Source: Euclidia mi
Lineage: Eukaryota; Arthropoda; Insecta; Lepidoptera; Erebidae
Assembly: GCA_944739405.2 (NCBI GenBank)
Contig: OX123193.2
Span: 22,247,516-22,311,515 of the forward strand
Direction of reading: 5' to 3'
Length of the DNA: 64,000 bases
The notes below the pieces were generated by a model, which saw nothing but the letters and a program-made list of their open reading frames with translations, was not told where the DNA came from and searched no databases. Shown piece by piece: positions 35,048 to 46,784 of this stretch. Both the position numbers and the translations under genes were made by a program. Every line of letters starts with the position of its first letter. Position 1 is the stretch's first letter.

Positions 35048-36640
35048 AGAAAGAAAGAAAGAAAACTTTATTGCATGCAGCTTACAGGGACACAATGTGT
35101 AAAGGAAAAGTATAAAAAACAAAATACAGCGTGACACAATATAAAATGAATAAATATAGAAAATACAAAGAAACAAGTAAATCACTGATAGTCATGTGTC
35201 CCACAGCTACAGCAATCAGGCCACCAGTTCAGTATTTGCCTGGTCCTGAGGACCAGGCACTGGTCTTCCACTGTAGCCTGCCATAGTGACGTACGGAAGC
35301 CAATAAGCATAAATAGCTATATAAAAAATTTGACTTAATATATTGTATAAGCATATGTAGATATAAAATACATAGATAAACGATAAGTAAATATTCAAAT
35401 GTATAAATACAACAGTAGATCTAGCGAATAAATATGTTACCTAACGTGCATTAACTTAAAACGGGCAGCTCGCCAATCAAACTTAACCGTAAGTGTTTGG
35501 AAATTAGTTTCACAGTATAGCGACAATATTACCTTATTCGATAATATTACCCCATATCTACGTATAACCTACACCACCTCAGCAAAGCGAACATAAAATC
35601 GAAGCAAAAAACCACCTCAACTTTAGCAATTTTAAATAAAAGACATGTCACAATTAATATTGCCATGTTGCCGTTGTTCATTTATAAGATGTTGTTTTAA
35701 CCGTATTCTAAAGGTAGCTAGCGCATTTATGTTTCGTATGGGTGGTGGTAGATTATTCCACACCTTCGATGCAGTGTATCTGAAGCTACCTTTAAATGCT
35801 GCCGATCTATGAGGCTGTATGGCAAGCTGCTGTGAGCACTGCCTACTTGTGCACTCCCTTCTACTTGCCGTCCAACTCAACTTGTCATACAAATAGGATG
35901 GCTCATGATACTTCATAATACCAAATAGTAGACACGCCAAGTGATGCTTACGTCGGGATTTCATTTTTAGTATGCCGTGTTGGTTCAAGAACGGTGTTAC
36001 ATGTGTTCTTGGGGGGATAGTGAAACAGAACCGTGCACACGCATTTTGGACTCGCTGTATAAGACGCTGCGTTCTAGCGAGCAACCTAGGACTACAGACG
36101 ACGTCCGCGTAGTTTAACTTGGACAAAACCAATGTCTCAACTAATAATATTCGCAATTCTTGGGATAGGTGATGCCTTATTTTGTACAGGATTTTTATAC
36201 GGTAAAAGCAATTCCGGACTGCAGTGGCTATATGATTTTCAAAACGAAGGTTTGAATCTATCTTCAGACCAAGGTTTTTGGCTTCATGTACCCTGTCTAT
36301 TATGACCCCATTGAGCAGAACATGTAAGTCCCTCGGTACTGTTTGCAATTGCTGATCAGTACCGAACAGCATGTACTTTGTCTTCTAAGGATTCAATACT
36401 AAGCAGTTTTCATCTGACCACGCAGATATACTATTTAGGTCTGCATTCAATTTAGTAAGAGCAGCTTGATAGTTTGCAGGCTTAAAAGAAATATACAGTT
36501 GGACGTCATCGGCGTACAGGTGGTATTTGCAATGTTGAATGCGCGTAACTATGTCTGTACAGTATAAAATAAAAAGAATTGGCCCCAAAATGGATCCCTG
36601 GGGTACGCCTCTTTCTATTGACGTCACATTAGAATGATCA
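35048..36640 (-). mobile_element. CR1/Kiri-like LINE, 5'-truncated
   Basis: Minus strand. The 3' end is a (tttc)n tail at 35048-35063, preceded on its own strand by an AATAAA signal (35067-35072). The 3' UTR has a strong hairpin with 10 bp arms and a 3 nt loop at 35237-35259. The coding region starts inside the RT near 36627, so the element is truncated at its 5' end. It is related to the full-length ORF at 37888-40725. Confidence 0.8.
35632..36627 (-). pseudogene. LINE reverse transcriptase C-terminal part, with stop
   Basis: Begins at GVPQGSILGPILFILY and carries the catalytic YHLYADDVQLY. A stop at about 36385-36387 separates NCLVLNP from the continuing MLFGTDQQL. The thumb and C-terminal region (AKNLGLKIDSNLRFENHI, IQRVQNACARFC, AFKGSFRYTASKVWNNLPP) ends at 35632. 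It resembles residues 640-945 of the intact LINE ORF nearby. It is non-functional because of truncation and the stop. Confidence 0.85.
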
Positions 36641-36849
36641 CATTAGATGATGTCAGCGCACTGACTTGCAGCCAACGTATATAAACTTCAGCCAACCGGT
36701 AGTGCCGGGGCTCAGTGCCTCAGGCTCTATCTAGGCAGCCACGGGTGCATTAATAATGCGGGTGTAATCGCGGGCTCAGTCAATACAAAGTAAAACTGTT
36801 ATAAATGGGCAATCTAATGTGGAGTACCTTTGTCCAAAGAATTTACATG

Positions 36850-39800
36850 TAGAATAGAATAGAATAGAATAGAATTCGTTTATTATCACATCATAACAGC
36901 GCACAATTATTAGGTACATAATAAGTAAATAGATACATATAAATATAGTAGGTAGGAACACAATGATATCAATACGGGCATACATTTCCGACGATAATTA
37001 TAGCCATACCCACATTCAAAAAAATTATAACTGTACACCGCCGATGTGACAATGAGGCAGACATTCAGCGTTGCGTCGCTCGTGGCGTGAACGACTTGCT
37101 GATTTTCAATGCCTGCCCCAAGTGACGCCAGTGATGCAACAAACGTAAAGTTACATAAAATTTATTTTTATACCTACTCGCTACTAGTTTAACAAATAAC
37201 AAAAAAATAAAAATAGCCTATATTATGCGTACACAACAAAAATACAAATCATTTGTAGGTCTAGGTACGCCTGGTGTAAAATAAAAAGTGCCAGTGATTT
37301 GTTTACAATTCTACACTACATAACCGACCACTTGGTTACTCGTGTTGGCTGGTGGTGGCGCTGCGATAGCGGCGAGCGTCACATTAAACAAGTATTTAGC
37401 TCAGCGTGGTCACGTGATGTAAACATAACATAGTTTAATAACAATCAAACTCCCACAGTTCGCCAATAGTATTGGTTAATAATAATAAACAAAGGTTATA
37501 ATAATATGTGGTGGTTATCATTACAGGTAAATATATTATAATAACATAATATTTTATTCTTTGTAGAATAATATTAGGTGCAATTGTATACAAATCATCA
37601 ATTAAACCATAAACCCTGCTTAAATCTGTGATCAGACATTACAAATAGGTTAATGTAATACCTATATTATAAAACCGAAACATCGCAAATATCACAATTT
37701 AGTTATTTTAATTTTTTCTATACCCACAGTTCGTGTGCCTTCCCTTCAGTTATTGTGGATTGTAATAAAAGGCATATTCAGAACGACACCTAGAACCAAC
37801 CAACTGAGGATTCGGTATACAGGTATACCTATTTTGCCTAAACATCATAGCCATTGCGTAAGTAAAGTTCTTGAATATTAGTTTATATTATTTTTGTTCC
37901 TCCAAAAGATATCTTTTGAAGGCGAATTTAAAAGATATTTTTGTTTTTAGAGATCTTATGGGAGGTGGTATATCGTTCCAGCAATGAGTGGCAGCATACC
38001 TGAAACACCCCCGGAAGGCTGTGGTTCTATATTTGGGTATTGAGAGTGGCTTCGACGACGAACGCGCGGGGTACTGGTAATGGTCCTGCCTCCAACTCAG
38101 TTTCTGGAATAAGTATGTTGGCTTTGCTGTATTTATTACACCAAACAATAAATTTCCCAGGTGGAGTCTTCTCCTTGCTGCCATTTTAAGTATATTGTTT
38201 TGCACCAAAAATGGTGTTATGCGACTCCTTCGGGCTATGTTAAAGCAGTATCGTGCGCATGCATTTTGGACACGTTGCACTAAGCGAGCCGTGCGAGACA
38301 ACAAGCACGGACCGTATACCGTGTCACAATAATTTAATTTTGATAAAACTAGACTTTCAACTAATCGTTTTCTTATATCTACGCTGAGGAAATGTCTAAT
38401 GCGATATAAAACTTTTAGTCTATAAAAACAATTTTTGATTAAATTGTTTATGTGGTTTACGAATCGCAGTTCCGGGTCCATAAGTAAACCGAGGTTATTT
38501 GCAAGTTCCACCCTTTCAATATTTACACCCATTACCTGTATTGAGGGATGTGCAGACATTATTGAGCGAATTTGATTCTTACTCCCCATAATTATAAATT
38601 TGGTTTTTAAGGGATTAAGCACAAGTGAGTTATCTAAGGACCAGGAAGCTACCCTATTAAGCTCCTCATTAATCGTTTGTACGGCTGCTATTGTGTCATG
38701 AGGCTTAAACGAATAGTACAGCTGGGTATCATCTGCGTACAAGTGGAATTTACAGTCTCGGATGCAGGTGGATACGTCGGCACTGTATATTATATACAAA
38801 AGTGGTCCCAACAAGGATCCCTGAGGAATTCCCCTAGGCACCTTCCGGGGTGAGGATGATACTGTTGAACCATCTTTCCTTCGTATTTCCACTGACTGTA
38901 GTCTATCCGTGAGATAGCTATCAAACCACCTTAGAGTACTTGTGTCGAAACCGTAGTACGCAAGCTTTGACAATAGTAAGTTGCAATTTATGCTATCGAA
39001 TGCCCGGGAATAGTCCAGTAGCGTTAAAATGGTCCCTTCGCCGCGATCACGTGCCTCTAAAATATTATCAATGACGTCCGCTAAGGCTGTGGCCGTCCCT
39101 CTACCCTTTCTAAAACCTGACTGTAAGTCCGGCAGGATACTGTTTCTTTCCAAAAAATCAGTAATCTGTAAATACACTACCCTCTCTAGAACCTTGGATA
39201 AGCACGGTAAAATACTTATGGGACGCAAATCCTTAAAACTTTGCGGGTTATTATTTTTTGGTAGAGGTCGCACTATAGCTCTGCGCCATAATACCGGAAA
39301 CTTATTAGTGACGATGGATGTGATTACGATATGAGTAATAGCAGTAAGAGATTGTGGGAGGGTAAGCAATATCATCTCCTTTGATATTCCATCATTTCCC
39401 ATAGCGTTGGTAGCTATATTCTTAATTATATTAAGTATGGTTTTAGAGTCAGTAGGAGTCAATGAAAACTTTTCGGAATCGCGTCGATGATACTCAAAAA
39501 ACGTTAATTGTGAGATGGGAACAGTTGGGTTGCCGGGAACATCTAAAAAAGCTGAGTTTATTTTCTCCGGATCGTCAAGCTGGCTTGTAAGCATAATATC
39601 ATTGCCTCTGAGAGGCAGAACGTGTTTTTTTAAATTGTTCCATAATGCTTTCGAGGCACTTGCATTGTCGTTAATATACTTAGCGAAGTAGGCTTTCTTT
39701 TCTTGATACAGAGCCATTGCTGCCTGGTGTTTTAGATCTAAATAATAACGTTTATGTGCTCCGTTTGTGGTCTTACGGGCACGATGACGAGCATCATCGC

Positions 39801-40735
39801 GCAACTTAAACATCAACTTTATATTGTCCGTTATCCAGGGGGTGGGCTTATCCCGAAATATTTTAGTTTTACTCGGCGCATGCGTATTGAAAAGATCAAG
39901 GATATATGAGTTAAAAAGGTAAACCATATCGTTAACGTCTGATAGTGCCAATATTTCATGCCATGGGACCCTCTCTAAGTCGTTCGTGAAATAATCAAGC
40001 AGTATGTCCCTAAATGGCCGATAAGTAACCACTCTCTTCTCTGGCTTATCTTTTTTGAAGTTTAATTCGCATGTAACAAATGCGTGATGACCCAGTTCCG
40101 CTATACAGTCCACCAATACACATCTATATTTAGCGTCTGTACAAATCAAATCAATTAATGTAGCACTATCACCTACGTAGTGAGTGGGCTCAGAGACTAT
40201 CTGGTCAATACTGCTGTAATTCAGAAAGTCTGCTAATTGTTTTGTCTTATTATTGGTCTCAAGCATATTGACGTTGAAATCGCCGAGTAAAATGACGTTG
40301 TCGTACGGAGATAGTGCACACATGCTGTCTGTTATAGCATCGAGAAATATATCTAAGTCGAGCCAAGGCGGGCGGTACGCGGTGCCTATCAACAATATTT
40401 TTGAGTTAATTGATAGACTCATCCACATTTGTTCCACTGAGGGGCTGTGGGGATGCGCTCTTTTCCGTGCGTTGATACCGGTTCTAACATAAAATGCGAC
40501 ACCTCCTCCACGTCCGCGACGCGTTGTGTTCGGGCGCGGGATGTGACACAGTTTGTAGCCGGGCACAGTCGGCGCGCGTCCTTCCTCGCCCTCGCGAAGC
40601 CACGTCTCATTAATAGCCATAACATCTACTGCGTGTTTATTCATGGCAACAAGAAACTCATCGTGGTTTGTTGCCAGAGAACCAGCGTTAAAGACACCCA
40701 ATCTTAGATTCCTAGCTAGCGGCATTGCTTACAAA
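36850..40735 (-). mobile_element. CR1/Kiri-like LINE, ORF2 complete
   Basis: Minus strand. The 3' end is a (ttcta)n tail at 36850-36874, preceded by AATAAA (36879-36884 on the complementary strand). There is a 3' UTR of about 1 kb and an open ORF2. No ORF1 is found upstream of 40725, so the copy is probably 5'-truncated just before ORF2, or this family lacks ORF1. The right boundary is approximate. Confidence 0.82.
37888..40725 (-). CDS. LINE ORF2: endonuclease plus reverse transcriptase, uninterrupted
   Basis: 945 residues without a break. The APE endonuclease is residues 1-220: LGVFNAGSL, INETWL (38-43), LLGDFNVNML (GDFN at 148-151), IDLICT (191-196). The usual SDH catalytic pair reads ELGHHAFV (210-217), so the Asp is replaced by His. 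The RT is about 480-760: RAIVRPLPKNN, LRPISILPCLSKVLERV, LLDYSRAFDSI, PRGIPQGSLLGPLLY and the catalytic FHLYADDTQLYY (YADD at 663-666). The C-terminal region has ALRF-type VQRVQNACARYCF and RYAATHCWNDIPPPI. There is no RNase H. An in-frame TAA lies two codons before the ATG, which supports this start. It may still make RT, but the endonuclease site looks altered. Confidence 0.9.
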   Translation of the reverse strand: MPLARNLRLGVFNAGSLATNHDEFLVAMNKHAVDVMAINETWLREGEEGRAPTVPGYKLCHIPRPNTTRRGRGGGVAFYVRTGINARKRAHPHSPSVEQMWMSLSINSKILLIGTAYRPPWLDLDIFLDAITDSMCALSPYDNVILLGDFNVNMLETNNKTKQLADFLNYSSIDQIVSEPTHYVGDSATLIDLICTDAKYRCVLVDCIAELGHHAFVTCELNFKKDKPEKRVVTYRPFRDILLDYFTNDLERVPWHEILALSDVNDMVYLFNSYILDLFNTHAPSKTKIFRDKPTPWITDNIKLMFKLRDDARHRARKTTNGAHKRYYLDLKHQAAMALYQEKKAYFAKYINDNASASKALWNNLKKHVLPLRGNDIMLTSQLDDPEKINSAFLDVPGNPTVPISQLTFFEYHRRDSEKFSLTPTDSKTILNIIKNIATNAMGNDGISKEMILLTLPQSLTAITHIVITSIVTNKFPVLWRRAIVRPLPKNNNPQSFKDLRPISILPCLSKVLERVVYLQITDFLERNSILPDLQSGFRKGRGTATALADVIDNILEARDRGEGTILTLLDYSRAFDSINCNLLLSKLAYYGFDTSTLRWFDSYLTDRLQSVEIRRKDGSTVSSSPRKVPRGIPQGSLLGPLLYIIYSADVSTCIRDCKFHLYADDTQLYYSFKPHDTIAAVQTINEELNRVASWSLDNSLVLNPLKTKFIIMGSKNQIRSIMSAHPSIQVMGVNIERVELANNLGLLMDPELRFVNHINNLIKNCFYRLKVLYRIRHFLSVDIRKRLVESLVLSKLNYCDTVYGPCLLSRTARLVQRVQNACARYCFNIARRSRITPFLVQNNILKMAARRRLHLGNLLFGVINTAKPTYLFQKLSWRQDHYQYPARSSSKPLSIPKYRTTAFRGCFRYAATHCWNDIPPPIRSLKTKISFKFAFKRYLLEEQK

Positions 40736-41237
40736 AGCTCTGATCATTTTCATGTACAACATGTCTTATATTTTTAAAATAAAATACATATATTTACTAA
40801 TTATGTTATCATCACAAGGCTATACCTCTTGAGTAACCTGTCTGCCATTAGTAACCTGCCTGCCAATACTGTTCGCTAAATTCATCTCAGTTTTAATTTA
40901 TTCTAATCGTTGGAGCCATTAAGCCTTTGCCATTATTTTCTTAAGACACGTAGCGAACGTCGATGTTATCGTAAGACTTTATCCACTCCATTAATCTGTT
41001 AGTGAGTAATTGATGATTCTTCGGTCATCGCTGATAAGTGACCTTATATATCTTAGGTTAAGTGTGGGTCGATTTTCACATTTTTTCTTCACACTGAGTA
41101 ATGTTTATGTAAGATTTAGCACCTGTTTTCTGAAGACTTTGCCCGGATTGCTGTTGTTTCATGAAGGTCAGATTATTATTGGAATATTCTATGGTAAGTG
41201 CCGTTGTTGATAGATTGTTCAAGGCATATTTTCTTCT
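40736..41237. other. No feature recognised
   Basis: AT-rich non-coding DNA between the LINE and the Helitron pair. Confidence 0.4.
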
Positions 41238-41409
41238 TCTGTATAAATAAAATTTTAACGTTACTGACTGAATGACAGACAACGCACATTCAATACTATT
41301 AGCCACAAGAAGCTGAAATTTGGTGGTACATAATATGTGGGCCGGTGCACTACGGAGGGATTTCGTTAAATTTAAGAAAGGTACGGCTGTAGCTGTGGGC
41401 ATCATCTAG
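41238..41409 (+). mobile_element. Short non-autonomous Helitron, family H1
   Basis: Starts TC (41238) and ends CTAG (41406-41409), the Helitron terminal pattern. It shares 'acgttactgactgaatgac', 'agctgaaatttgg' and the 'gggatttc' block with the copies at 46785-46972 and 60754-60960. It ends exactly where the next Helitron begins. Confidence 0.7.
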
Positions 41410-41578
41410 TCTAATATATAAAATTCTCGTGTCACAGTTTTCGTTCCCATACTCCTCCGAAACGGCTTGACCGATTTTGATGATTTTTTTTGTGCTTATC
41501 CGGTATCTATGAGAATCGGCCAACATCTATTTTTCAAAAAAAAAATTTTTGCAAAACAACGTTTGCCGGGTCAGCTAG
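41410..41578 (+). mobile_element. Short non-autonomous Helitron, family H2 (Lep1-like)
   Basis: Starts TC (41410-41411), contains 'tactcctccgaaacggcttg' and 'gaccgattttgatga', and ends 'gtttgccgggtcagctag' with CTAG at 41575-41578, followed by T. This sequence type is a very common lepidopteran Helitron. It has no coding capacity and would need a Helitron Rep/helicase in trans. Confidence 0.75.
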
Positions 41579-42250
41579 TGATTTTATAAATTTAGATTGT
41601 AATGAAGTGGGTACATCAAGCGTAACATATACCTAGAGTCTACAGAAGCGCATTACAGACATTCTTACAGCTGAACTGTAAACATTTAAACAGAAGTCAT
41701 TTTCTTATCCTTCACAGCAGTGTGGTGCGCATCTTGTAATACACCAATTCAGGTACTATTCCTGCTACAAAATAGTCCTTAAGTTATTTTTACCCTTAAT
41801 ATTACGAGATCTAAAGCCGTAATAAAATGAATACGAGTATCTGTCTCGCACCGGATATGAAACATCCAATTTATGACATGCACTTTGTATTTGAGAACAT
41901 TAAAGTGCTGTCGTACTAATTAACGAATGATGACGAAGTAGGCCCAATTATTCCAATCAGAGTACGCGCGAATACAATTAGGGATGTCACGGCATAATTA
42001 TGTATGTTGAGTTTGTATATACTTTTAAATACACATTGACACATTTTTATACAATGTGGTAAGCGGAAAGTGGCACATTTTAGTGCCGCGAAAGTAAGAA
42101 CTAAGTATATAGCTTCAAATTGATGTAAAATTGCTATATCGTTATCATCATTGTACTAGTGTTATCTCGGTTACATCTAAGATTTTGTTTCGTATTGGAG
42201 CCTAGGATCCGCATTCTATTCTAACCACATTTGACAGATTTTTTTTTATA
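41579..42250. other. No gene; possible SINE-body remnant at the end
   Basis: AT-rich non-coding DNA. The part at 42148-42230 ('gttatctcggttacatctaa', 'ggagcctaggatccgc') resembles 55215-55280, the distal part of a SINE, but is decayed. Confidence 0.4.
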
Positions 42251-42496
42251 GACTCACGCCTGTATCCCCGAAGGGGCAGGCAGAGGAGTAGGTAATATAA
42301 CACCCACATTTCGCTACGAATTTTTAGGTCCCATATAATAGGGGGCGAGCCTATTGCCGTTACCGGTCACGTTACCAGACTCCGTGCTGCTATTGAGAAT
42401 TCCGAAAAACTCAGTAACACTTTTGCCCGACCCGGAAATCGCACCCGGGACCTCCGATCAGTAGTCGCATACGCTATCCACTGGACCACGGAGGCA
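42251..42496 (-). mobile_element. tRNA-derived SINE, unsplit (in repeat Y copy 2)
   Basis: Minus strand. The head (42496 to about 42425) is the same as at 23645-23717, with one change in the B box. The body has 'agcacggagtctgg' and 'gtaacggcaataggctcgcc'. The 3' end is 'ccccttcggggatacaggcg'. The stretch around 42410-42425 has a single cagtaacact, the empty target of the 5S-SINE in the other copy. Confidence 0.82.
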
Positions 42497-43165
42497 GTAA
42501 TATGACAGAATATTAGCTTAGAAATAAAAGCGTTATCACACAAACCAAAACAATCTGTAACATACTTTCTATAGTTACAAATATATCAGTAGCTGTACTT
42601 TAGTACATATATATCGATGGTAGCTGTATTCTAACTCACAACCTCTAACTGGTTGTACCGTCAAGAAACCTATATAAATTCAGCGAGGTCGATGCGGTGA
42701 AAGGGACCATCTAGTTCGGATATCAATTAATAGTTAGTTTATTTAGCATTTCTTTTCCTTTTATATAAGGTCGGCCTTTTATGTTATCATTTCTACCTAC
42801 TAAGCTCAATTATTTATCTGATTGTGTCTCTAGTTCCTGCAATTATGAAGAATCATAACTTCACATGATTTCAAGAATATATTTATGAAAACTGTGAAAT
42901 ATATGAAAACAGGCATTCGATAAATTCTGGCATTGAAATACCTAAACCGTTGCAAAAAATACAACGAAATCTTTCCAGTTCACCTTTTTCTAAATACCAT
43001 TTGTGTTTCAAGAGAGTTATTTTCGGTGGCAAGAAGCTGATGCTCCTGATCAGTTCAGTTTTTAATAAATACCTGCAGTAGAAATACGGATAATAGTATT
43101 GACTTTCTTTGCTTGATTCTAATGCAGCATTTTGATCTCTACTCCATGGCTTTAAGGTTGAAATT
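42497..43165 (+). repeat. Repeat Y, copy 2 (uninterrupted)
   Basis: Closely matches 23718-24270 and 33921-33995 and lacks the RTE and LOA insertions. It carries the pre-insertion sequence 'aaatacctgcagtagaaata'. It has a small extra piece near 42600-42625. No coding capacity was seen. Confidence 0.8.
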
Positions 43166-43561
43166 CCGTCGATCTAACTGCTTTTGTACCACATGCTAGC
43201 TTTAATTTGTAAACAATGGATACTGTAGCGAATTTCCGGGTTCGATGCCCGATGTTCACTCAAGCTCACGATCCACCCTTTGAGTCGGATTCAATCGATA
43301 AGTTTTTACTTCCCAGTAAAGTAGTATAAAATATGAATAAATCTATGACTACTTAAGATAAAAACAGTGTGAATTGTATAGTAAAAATATCTCAGAAATA
43401 TTCAACAATAGTGGCAAAATTATTGGATGACGATGAAATAACTCGTCCTCACATAGCGTCTAAATATTATCAATATTTTTCTCTAATAAATATACCTCTC
43501 TAATATATCACTCAAAATATAAAATAATAATTAGTAATAACATAGTGCAGTTTGTGACTGT
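43166..43561. other. No feature recognised
   Basis: AT-rich non-coding DNA with short chance frames only. Confidence 0.4.
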
Positions 43562-44090
43562 TTAAGATGAGGATAGCCGCTCTAACATGACCAAAATCAG
43601 GACCGATACTCTCACCCCATCGTTGTTGATTAATTGTGAGAAGTTATCTACTAATACCTCTGCTGTCGATTCGGCCCATGCAAGCATGCATGGTTCCACT
43701 GCCCTCAGGGCTAGTCTCACTGCCTCAAGAAAAACGTTATTACGTATTTGAGCCGTTTGGGGTCGAAACGTTGGGGCCATGTGGTCCAAGGGCGAGATCT
43801 CTTTTTAAAGACCTCGCAAAGAGACTGGTCGACGCCTCGCGTGACCAGAAGGCTGGGTTGTATTTGGCCCAGAAGGTAAGTATCGCCATACAACGTGGCA
43901 ATGCTGCCAGCGTTCTGGGCACGCTTCCAGTTGACGGCGATGTGGATGAATTTCATGACCCCTCTAAATTTTTTCTTTTCGTATATTTATTTGTAGGTTC
44001 TGTATATATTTCTTTGTATATTATTTTAAGACTTAGTTACGTTTCAATCTCATATATATATAAAGTTGTAAAATAATTTAATAAATATAA
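43562..44090 (+). pseudogene. LINE polyprotein C-terminal fragment and 3' end
   Basis: An open frame within 43740-44076 carries the motif FGVETLGPCGPRARSLF, then DLAKRLVDASRDQKAG and QKVSIAIQRGNAASVLGTLP. I recognise this as the C-terminal end of an insect LINE-type polyprotein, downstream of its RT, but I cannot name the clade. The frame before 43740 is broken. It is followed by AT-rich 3' UTR and an aataaata stretch near 44075. No RT domain is present, so it is a 5'-truncated relic. Confidence 0.6.
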
Positions 44091-44178
44091 CACCCAGAGA
44101 GAGGTAAAATTAATTTTAGAAAAACAGTGTAATATAGATTAAATAAAGAACCACCTTTTAGTATACCTATCTATTGTA

Positions 44179-44360
44179 CTAGCTAAGCCCGCGGTCACAC
44201 CCGGGTTATTTATGCTCATAACACGATGTTACGAGTATAATTATAGCCTTCCACGATAGGTATGTGGGCTTTTCAATACAAAAAGATTTGTTCAAATCAA
44301 TCCAATAGTTCCTAAGATTAGCACGAAAAACTCTTCAGCTTTAGAATATTATATTATAGA
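44179..44360 (-). mobile_element. Short non-autonomous Helitron, family H3
   Basis: Read on the minus strand it starts TC (44360-44359) and ends CTAG (44182-44179). Host A precedes it and host T follows it, the expected A/T insertion site. It has the block 'ccaatagttcctaagattag' and 'ctcttcagcttta', shared with 51190-51350. No coding capacity. Confidence 0.65.
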
Positions 44361-44984
44361 TAGCGAATGGACTAATCATGGGATACAACACTCCAATTAG
44401 GTCAAGTTGCTGTTGTACGTCACTTTAAGTCATTCAATAGAAAAGGCACATAACAATCATATCGTCAAGAGCCATATACTCGTTTGTAGATTACGACCTG
44501 TCGACACCATTCTGATTGAGTACCATCCAATTTGTTCCAATATCGGCCGGTCAAACGACGAGTCGGCTTAATTGACGGCTAGCACACATTGTTTCTAGGC
44601 AAAGAAAAACACTAAAACTATGCATAAATTGGATATTTGAACAAACACGTCAGTCATTTTGATAGACCAATAAGCTACAGCAAATATAACACCTAGATCG
44701 CATATTGGATATTAGGTACCTTTTACTATTTTAGTTTATAAAATCGTATAATATGTCACATCCAACTTAATCAGCCATGCAATTAATAGCCACTCTTTAT
44801 TAAATAGCGCTGTTTAACTAGCGCCCTGTATGATATTCAATCGTCTAATCTAATCGAACATCTAGGCAAGTGATTTGGATCTATAACGTTTAACTACACT
44901 TGCCTATCAACGTCATTAATAGGTAGGTATGTTTCCAACTATTATCATTTACTCGGCTTTTTCGATCTATTAAGAATCGCCACG
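44361..44984. other. No feature recognised
   Basis: AT-rich non-coding DNA. Confidence 0.4.
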
Positions 44985-45165
44985 CACCGGACGTCGCGCG
45001 TCGTAGCAGAGGTAGGCCCTCTCGGAAGGTGGACTGACGATCTTGTTGGGATCGCGGGCAGCGGATGGATGTGGGTGGCCCAAGATTGGTTCATGTGGAG
45101 AACCTTGAAGGAGGCCTATGTCTAGAAGCGGAAGTCTTTCGCCTGATATGATGAAGATTCGGTGT
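44985..45165 (+). pseudogene. RTE-like LINE 3' coding end, fragment
   Basis: In two shifted frames this reads as the C-terminus of an RTE-like protein: a basic RGRPSRKVDD segment, then WMWVAQDWFMWRTLKEAYV. Next come 'gcctatgtctagaagcgg' and 'gcctgatatgatga', a diverged GAT-type tail. This is the coding origin of the tail found on several SINEs here. Strongly 5'-truncated. Confidence 0.6.
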
Positions 45166-45774
45166 GTACAGAATTGTTAGACACTCAAAAATACGAATTT
45201 TGAGCCTGGGCTAGGCTATTAATTGAACAGTTGATTAAAGATGTTTGATAACCTATCCCTACTGACATATCGCAGAATCCAAACTGCTGAAGATAATTTC
45301 TTTTACGACGCACACACTTACCAAAGAAATTATTTTTAAAATAACAAATCTAAGGTGGTAAAATAAATGTTGATAGTCGAACAAAACAGGCAGACGAAGG
45401 CGCGAGTGACTTTCAATAACATAGCTATTTTTAGGTTTTCGTGATCGTACACAACTTATGTGTGCTGTTTATTTATAAAATTCATTGTCTTAATATTCAC
45501 CTTTGTAGCTCCATTGTCATACTGTGAATTAATTGTATATGACCTTCAGTAGAAACTGTTTTGGCACAACATTAATCAACTAATGTGTGTACATATTTAC
45601 TCTTGCACGTTAATAGTTACAAATTTATTGTGATATTTATAGTTTGTTCAAAGTCTACCAATATTAGTTTTATATTAGAAAAATACACGGCCCTTTGGCA
45701 GGCGTACACAAATACATAGGCCCATGATCACGGGTGGTGGAGAGTAACCTATGCCGAAATTTGGAGGCAAATAG
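45166..45774. other. No feature recognised
   Basis: AT-rich non-coding DNA. Confidence 0.4.
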
Positions 45775-45985
45775 CTCGACTTGGCTTGCCGTTCTTAATT
45801 GGTCGGTATAGTTAACAAACGTTTTCATAGGTCGCCCTTGAGGTCCTTGGCGCGCCACCAAACTTTAGAGGCCTCGTAAAACTGTCGGTCCCGGTTCTTA
45901 GCTTGGACAAGAATCGCTGGACCATCGGTTGGAGGACTTTGGGCGCTCTGAAAACTCCGACACCAGAGTTCGTACCGTTACATAA
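45775..45985 (+). mobile_element. 5S rRNA-derived SINE, decayed copy
   Basis: Matches 23380-23610: 'cgacttggcttgccgttctt' at the start, a corrupted 5S promoter region, the core 'cgtaaaactgtcggtcccgg' at 45876-45895, and 'ctgaaaactccgacaccaga' near the end. The 5S A and C boxes are mutated, so it is older and probably silent. Confidence 0.72.
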
Positions 45986-46784
45986 ATACATATATCACGA
46001 TGCGTACATAAGACATTTCGCCAAAAAAAACTGATCTCGGTAACATATAAATAGGTATCTATGGCATGGCCTTGTCAACCGAAAGAGGAACCCGATCAAG
46101 TAAAGCGCGCCGTTGTATTTTTTAACCAAAGCGATTTTATATTTAGTTAGCATAATACACTGTAAAAAAGAACTTGTCAATATTTCCTAATAGCATCGCG
46201 TCGCTTCGATGACAGAATAACAGCTTTTTACTCAGCGTATTTGGAAGCATAAGAAACATAGTTTGATTATAACAAAAGAGAACTTGTTTTCTTTCGTTTA
46301 GTGGTTTAATGTAAAATTCGTATCTGATAAATATAAAATAATTATCTACTATATTTTTACCAGAAAATTACTTATTCATGCGGGTCCATTGTTATCAAAC
46401 GAAAATAAGTTTAGTAACCTCAAAACTAAACTTGGCTATCGGTTCAGCATAAACTGTAAACATTTTCTTTTTATCTTGTAAAAGAAAATGATGAATAACG
46501 GTGACAACAGGAGTCGACAAAATAGTTAACAATTTAACTTTGTGTCAGTTCCTGTCAGCTTCGGTGGTAAGTCGACAAAATATATTGTAACTTTGTACTT
46601 ACTTAGAAACAAAATATTTTCTGGATTGTCTGTGTTCAATACTTGCGTATATTCGCTTATGCGAAGCTTTCTAAGTTCTGTTTCAAACAGCTGAATCATT
46701 TCTTTAGAGTAAAGTTATTTGTACGATAGAGTTGAAATGTTAATTCTAGTTACGATTTCTTTTACAAATGCTAAAGAAACTAAT
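45986..46784. other. No feature recognised
   Basis: AT-rich non-coding DNA with chance frames only. Confidence 0.4.
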
